Below, one piece after another: positions 58,392-64,000 of a DNA stretch of 64,000 nucleotides. How positions within the stretch are numbered: the stretch's first letter is position 1; every line of letters starts with the position of its first letter. The translations under genes and the position numbers were made by a program. The notes under the pieces were generated by a model that was given only the letters and a program-made list of their open reading frames with translations, did no database searches and had not been told where the DNA came from. The DNA comes from Chlorops oryzae (taxonomy: Eukaryota > Arthropoda > Insecta > Diptera > Chloropidae). The stretch lies in NCBI GenBank assembly GCA_020466095.1, contig CM035808.1, positions 31,434,391 to 31,498,390 on the forward strand, in the 5' to 3' direction.

Positions 58392-60516
58392 TGTGCTTTA
58401 AATTCTTCTCTTTTATTCGTTAGAAAATTGGAAAAAAAAAATTCCTGTTTGAACAGAGCGACGGAAAGAAATCCACTCTTCGGCGAGCTGAAGCAATCGA
58501 CTTTCTTTGCGAATTAACTTTGACGATTTTCATAAAATTTTGCTTTTATATCAAATTTGATGATTGTAAAGCTTCGCATTTTTTAAGCTTTCGCCTTTAA
58601 GTTCTTTGGAAGAAAAAAAAAAAACAAAAACTGCGATAAGAACTTCGCCGTTGATTGACTTTTGTTAGTTGAAAAAAAAAAAGAGAAGAAAAATCGTATC
58701 CATGCTTATGATAAGATTGAGAGAATTTGGTGTGCTCACCAGTTCAAACAAGATTTCCACTATCTAATTGGATTGATGTCTTTAGTTCACATGGAAGTGA
58801 CGACAATTTGGCTTGGCACCACTTCAAATGCAGTTATCCGATGTGGGTCTAATCACCAATTTTCGTAATTTCCAATTATAGAAATGATTATGCTACAAAA
58901 ACATGCAAAAACCAAAAAAGATCACCGCGAATTATTTTATCAGCTTATCGTTCCCATTCAAATTGTTTCAAATCGTTTCAAATTGTGTGCATGCGAGCTG
59001 CGATTATGAGTTAAATGATGGGAACTCCTTCAAGAAGAGATCAAGAAAACACGTCCAAGCAGAAATCTTAGTTGTTTTTTTTGATTATCCGTTCGCCTTT
59101 ATAATTGCTATTATCGAAGCTGTCGAGCTTTGAGTTTGTGTGTGTGTTTGTGTGCAATGAATTCAAGAACGAATAAGAATTTTGCTTATCTTTGAAAGGT
59201 TAATCAGATCCCATTGTACGTCTTTCCCGAATTGAAAATATGAAATAGCCAAAACGGAGAAAACGCAACGATTTATATTTTTAACTTATGTTTTCATTCA
59301 CTAAAATCGCGAAATTATCGTGGGGGTTTTGCCTTCTTAGTCTTTTTGATTTTTCTTATTATAGACAATTAGTCATGAATTCACGTGAGCCAAAGCATAT
59401 TGAAAAATTAAGGGTCCTATATTATGGCTTACCTGATAAAAAAAAAAAAAAACTATTAGCTACAAATTGAGTCTTGACCGCAAAAAAGACGTAAACGAAA
59501 GACATAAAGTTTCACAAGAAAATGTAAAAAATATTGAACCGGCAAATTTTCCACTTTTGCATTTAAAGAGCCCTGTGGAAATTATGAACAATATTTGTTG
59601 TATTTTTCATTATGGTTTTAAGGAATTCAATTCTCAATAGAGTGCGTGCTAACCCCCCTAAATATATATACTTACATATATATTTTCACTGATTAGGCTG
59701 ATAAATTTTGTTAATGGGCTCGAAGCCTGTTTTAAGCGCCAGAATATCGAAGAATTTTTAAGGCGATTTAAGAGAATTTCGAATTTATTTCAACAAAAAA
59801 CAGAAAACCTATTTCCTTAGAAGGAAAATTCAAATTGATTTACCAACGATTTTCTGGGACCGCTGATATTTTGTCAAATGTTTCATATGCTGAGGGCGTA
59901 TATAAATCAAGCACACGCGATAATTGCAATGGAAGGTAAAATGGTCCATCTGTCGTGCTTATTCAATTATGTATGTATGTGTGTGAAAAATTTTTATACA
60001 AATCCATTTCCACATCCGGAAAATTTCCAAAACACAATTAATAAATATTCCTTGTCGTTAATCAAGATCCATTTAACAAGTTTCGGATCATTTGACTGTC
60101 GTTTAAATCAGCGGTTGCTTTTCGCCATTGATTTTATCGTCAACAAAATATAAAGCTTACTTTAAGCTTTTGCCAGATTAAACACGCATCGTGTCTTCAT
60201 TTCATAAACTAGCGTATGTCATTGCATAAACTTAAAATTGGCGAAACTTAAGCTTAAATATGTGTTCATGTTCGTGAGCTTAATGTTTCAAACGTATGTG
60301 CTGCAATTAACTATGGCGCACGTGTATTTTATCAGAATTTATTATTTCAATTCAAAAAGTTTCAACTTGTGAAAGCTGCTTAAAAAGTTGGTCAATTTTA
60401 TTTCTATACAAAATTGAATGCAACATGCTCTTTTTTATAACATTTAAGAGTACCATAGATGCTCGTAAAGTAGAAGCGAAAACTTTTTGAATGAGGTATT
60501 TAAAGTTGACAATTCA
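58392..60516. other. No gene recognised
   Basis: Upstream region of the MBF2 gene followed by AT-rich DNA. Several short open frames (58662, 58903, 59288, 59878) lack domains or splice partners. No transposon ends seen. Confidence 0.45.
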
Positions 60517-60762
60517 CACACTAATCACTAAACCGGCACAACTCAAAATTTTGCATTTCTCGGGCCAACAGCCAATAACTCTTGACGTCCGTAAAATCAA
60601 TTTTTTTTCTTCTAAATTTCTATTTTTCTTAATTAACTGCAGAATCAATAAATATCAATGTTAATTTTCCAAGTGCTCCTTTTCCTGCAGTAAAGTGTTA
60701 CCGAACATGAAAAAATTGATTGAAAAAACTTTAAATTATGCCGGTTTAGTGATTAGTGTGCG
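60517..60762. mobile_element. MITE with CACACTAATCACTAAACC ends, copy 2
   Basis: Same element as 6740-6981 in opposite orientation: CACACTAATCACTAAACCGG at the left, CCGGTTTAGTGATTAGTGTG at the right, and shared internal TTTTCCTGCAGTAAAGTGTT. About 246 bp. Confidence 0.75.
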
Positions 60763-60929
60763 ATTTGTTGCCTTAACTTCGAGTCTTTCAAACGATCATG
60801 CCAAATGATTTGCATTCATATGTGCATGTCTGTTCAAGCTATAATAATATTTATATATATATATATATATATATGTATATAATAAATACATGTCGTTTTT
60901 ATAGGTTGGCAAAATGAATATGCAGGTAT

Positions 60930-61112
60930 ATGAGCTCATTAACCATAATTGAGACCATTAAAAAAGGCGCAGACTTTCTAAAAGATAAGGTACATGGAAC
61001 AGGTAGAGAAATTTTTGATATAACAAGCAGTGAATTTTATAATAATTTTAAGCTTATTATGTATTTATGTTATTTCGAAGAAGTGACGTGCCATTGGGCC
61101 AGTCTTTGCTGA
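60930..61112 (+). other. Short open frame, possible exon, uncertain
   Basis: Sixty codons starting MSSLTIIETIKKGADFLKDK, with an amphipathic lysine-rich first half. No poly(A) signal, splice partner or family could be established, and the second half looks random. Listed because the first half has coding character; it may equally be chance. Confidence 0.2.
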
Positions 61113-61153
61113 CTAGCCACTTCCCTGTACACGAAAAGATAGAATAATAGACA

Positions 61154-61171
61154 GTCTCTCTCTCTCTCTCA

Positions 61172-61202
<31 letters not shown>

Positions 61203-61270
61203 ATCTCTCTCTCTCTCTCCCTCTCCCTCTCTCTCTCTCTCTCCCTCTCCTTCTCTCTCTCTCTCTCCTC

Positions 61271-61359
<89 letters not shown>

Positions 61360-61370
61360 CCTCTCTTCTC
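61154..61370. repeat. CT microsatellite
   Basis: About 215 bp of almost pure CT with occasional CC or CA interruptions. Arg-Glu open frames on the minus strand here come from the repeat. Confidence 0.9.
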
Positions 61371-61449
61371 AACTAGTACCATGGTCAAAGTGGCGACAAC
61401 GGTTGAATTCCACTGAAATGTTAATCTAATATATTTCCAGCGAGTGAGT

Positions 61450-61690
61450 CAAACGGCTACGCGGCGTAATGGAAGAGTTATCCGCTTAGCAATCTGAAAG
61501 GCTCGAGTTCAACTCCTCTGGCAGGCGAAAAAATGTGGCAGAATGGAAAAATTCGCAAAATTTTAAAAATTAAAAGGATAAACAAATTTACTAGTAAGAC
61601 TTGCCCTGCGTCTTGATGTACGAGAATATACCCAACGCTACCGTGGGGCCATTTGATGAGAGCTGAGGCTCTCCAACGCCCCACATTATA
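61450..61690 (+). repeat. tRNA-derived SINE, same family as 27436
   Basis: Head CGCGGCGTAATGG, an anticodon-like stem (CCGCTTAGCAATCTGAAAGG), B-box GAGTTCAACTCC and GGCAGGCGAAAA, followed by a body with CCAACGCTACCGTGGGG and CCAACGCCCC. It resembles the intronic SINE at 27436 in head and GGCAGGCGA junction. No intact tRNA. Confidence 0.6.
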
Positions 61691-61821
61691 TTATTAAGAC
61701 TTGCCTTTGTCGTTCGCCGCAAAAAATGTTCCAGAATTTCGCATACAAGATTTTTCAAAGGTTCCTATGAATATATGAAATCTTTTTTTTTTTTTTTAAT
61801 TTGCTTTTTATTCCTCTTTAG

Positions 61822-62205
61822 AGCCTATACTGAGATATGCAGTAACTACTTGCACATTAGGAGCCAATTCGCTACAGCGTCGAAAAGTGTGAGAGAGACA
61901 ACTATATTCACGCTCCTTGAATTCTTCAAAGTATGCCAACAATTCAACACCTTCGAAGTCGGTGTCAGTATTTCATTTGAAAAATGTGCTGCAATCAGCT
62001 GTCCTGGCATTTACTTCGCATAAAAAATGGACATGTTCATTTCTATGGCGAAGTAAAGCAGGCAAGTCGCATGCAACCCTGCACACATGATTACTTGACA
62101 TCTCAGTATAAGCGAAAGTAAAGTATTTACTTCGAAGTACTTTTCAATTTTTTTTGCACGTATTTCTTATGGGAGCTTTACTTACTGCATATCTCAGTAT
62201 AGGCT
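61822..62205. mobile_element. Inverted-repeat element (384 bp)
   Basis: The ends AGCCTATACTGAGATATGCA and TGCATATCTCAGTATAGGCT are perfect inverted repeats of at least 24 bp (continuing to GTAA). TTTAG flanks both sides and may be the target duplication. The interior repeats TTTACTTCG, CTCAGTATA and CGAAGTAAA. Non-coding. Confidence 0.7.
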
Positions 62206-62232
62206 TTTAGGATTTAAACTTGAAGTCAAAAT

Positions 62233-62588
62233 CAGTCAACAAACAACGTCAAGTCAAGCGGTCGAATTTAAAAAAAAAAAGAAGATGGTATTTGATTATT
62301 TTTTCACGACAACGAAAACAGTTCGTTTTCGGTATACAACATTTGCTCCATACCTCTATGACTTCTTTAACTAGCAAATGTGCGGATTCTCTCACATTTT
62401 TCGTCTCACTTAAAATGAAATGGAAACGTTGTAAAGCTTCCCGCAGGGTCGGAAGTTGGATCAACTTAACCAACGATTCAGCTTCTGCACATCCAATTTA
62501 AAAAATTTGGACATTTCGTCGAGCTGATGAGCACATTTTCCACTTCTTTTTAAAAAAATCGACCGCTTGACTTGACGTATTTTGACTG
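62233..62588. mobile_element. Inverted-repeat element (356 bp)
   Basis: Left end CAGTCAACAAACAACGTC then AAGTCAAGCGGTCGA; right end TCGACCGCTTGACTTGACG then TATTTTGACTG. The inner 22 bp of the repeats are identical. No convincing target duplication. Non-coding. Confidence 0.6.
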
Positions 62589-64000
62589 ACACATATATAG
62601 CTATATGCGCAACTCATTACTAGTTTCTATTTGAAATTTTTCACCACGGTCTTGGGTATCCACCATACGTACCTATGTATATCTTCGTTTAATTGAAAAA
62701 AAACTTTTAAAATTCCGTTTTAGTTTTGTGAAAAAATTTTTCTCTGTGTAAAAATAAGATTTTTTTTTTTGGGATTTTCTGTTGTATTAGGAATCAGCCA
62801 ACGTTTGTTTCGTCTTCCTATCTTAATTAGTTTTTGAGATATTTAGAAAACTGTAAGTGCATATTTTTGTTAATTGTACTAGCGGCATGAGTTTACAAAA
62901 TCATGTTTCTGAACTCTGACCTCGTTGAGCACCCTCTAAATGACGTCCGATCGATCTAAATCTTTTCATTTCCCTTTTCTGTTGCCTTCTACTATATTTT
63001 GAGGGGGCGGATCGCAAAATCCGACACAAAATAATTTTCCCATACAATTTTGGACCACACACTATTACATATTTGCAGCATACCGCATTACCGTCGTATA
63101 CTTAACTTTATTTCTATTGAGGGAAAATATTACTCATACGCACGACTGTCATCTGAAAGCAGACTTAGGCCCGTTTGTTGCTCTTGCATATCCACTTGGA
63201 ACTCTTTACAATGAATTTTTCTCTATAGTGAATCTTCTGAAGGAAGTTTTGCTACATTTTTAGCGCCTTTATTCTCTCTGTAACGAATTAATTTCCGGTC
63301 CCTTAAAATTCGATATAGAGAATTTCGACTGCATTTCTTCGTTTCGAAAACCAAAAAATTCGTATAAAACTTTTGGTATCGTGATCAAAATCTTAGACGG
63401 AAGCAGTAAAAAACGGGCCTCGATTTGTTGCTTCTTATTTTAAAGCTACATATGCTAGCTTGTTCAAACAAATAGCAATCCAATCATCTAGCTACATACA
63501 CATTTATAGTACGACCAAATAACCAGGGGGAGATTTCTAGAAATGATATAAAAATATTTCCGCATTTTCTTATTTTTTAAACGATGACGCTATGATTCAA
63601 TTTTGACAAAATTGCGTACAATAAATTCCGACCAATTAAAAGAACTTTTGTATTGGAGAATTGATTATTTTGGCTTTCGACACTTTCACATTCCTTCGCT
63701 TTGTTTTAAAAGTTGTTATTTCAAAAAGGCAAGAGCAATAAAACTTTTTTCTTTACGTTTGTTTGTTTTGCTTGATTTTTGGGCAAAGCTTAAAATGTTG
63801 ATCGAATGAAAAACGATGTCAGGTAAAGTACATGGCTTATCGGGACTCATCAGTGCATCAGTGATAATGATAAGCAAAAATCGAGAAATCGCAAAAAATA
63901 AATTTCATTTAATCGAAATATACGAAATCCATCACCCTATATTTGGCAAAATTGGAAATTGGCTTTTATCAAAAATAAACACGTTAGAATTAAGTTTCCA
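62589..64000. other. No gene recognised
   Basis: AT-rich sequence. The block 62690-62850 (AAAATTTTTCTCTGTGTAAA, then an A/T-rich spacer) resembles 6070-6170, suggesting a shared dispersed repeat. No coding structure found. Confidence 0.4.

Noticed and set aside
61113..61388. Arg-Glu-rich open frames on the minus strand
   Set aside because: By-products of the CT repeat.
61775..62023. 82-codon frame with a hydrophobic start resembling a signal peptide
   Set aside because: It crosses the left end of an inverted-repeat element and begins in a poly(T) run.

Overview
This window is nuclear DNA from an insect, most probably a fly (Diptera). The evidence is short GT-AG introns (about 57-110 bp) beside long transposon-filled ones, AT-rich sequence, clip-domain serine proteases, an MBF2-family secreted protein, DINE-1/INE-1-like elements with GTCY microsatellite cores and repeated GGGCGTGGC boxes, and a DD37E Tc1/mariner relative of the kind described from mosquitoes. 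A nematoceran such as a fungus gnat is a guess, not a demonstration. There are no operons or CRISPR arrays, and no intact tRNA or rRNA gene was recognised.

Layout. 1-2750 is repeat-rich and apparently gene-free. 2766-4708 holds a two-exon gene (+) for a secreted protein of about 417 aa that carries an ARHHIIP motif like the HNH-type nuclease domains of bacterial polymorphic toxins and ends in a Gly/Ala-rich hydrophobic segment. 4750-10900 is a transposon field: DINE-1-like elements, a small inverted-repeat element, and fossils of copia-like and non-LTR reverse transcriptases. 10935-24460 is a large inverted duplication. The plus-strand arm has an open six-exon gene for a secreted coiled-coil protein (about 407 aa). 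The minus-strand arm is a near-identical copy broken by loss of exon 2 and by a TA-flanked transposon in its last exon. Different transposons sit in each arm, so they date to after the duplication.

26141-43830 is a tandem duplication of about 7.7 kb units on the minus strand. Each unit has a clip-domain trypsin-like serine protease gene (26218-29985 and 36325-41638). The second has a single linker exon of 2,274 bp giving a protein of about 1,155 aa. The first has a 141 bp remnant of that exon with a mutated splice acceptor. Just downstream of the second gene (35566-36160) is a further pair of protease terminal exons, in the same splice phase, encoding GYSGGP in place of GDSGGP.

43830-64000 is mostly mobile DNA: a pair of DINE-like elements, CT microsatellites, a foldback with arms of about 220 bp, a Tc1 element with two further transposons nested inside one another, an 8-bp-TSD hAT remnant, arrays of ATCGAT palindromes, a two-exon MBF2-family gene (57088-58391, minus), SINE-like repeats and several small inverted-repeat elements.

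The genes do not form an evident pathway. The proteases resemble the extracellular cascades that activate Toll or prophenoloxidase. The HHIIP protein, coiled-coil protein and MBF2 protein are also predicted to be secreted, so the theme is extracellular products embedded in highly dynamic, duplicated DNA. All exon structures were deduced by hand from splice consensus, phase and open frames, without transcript evidence.
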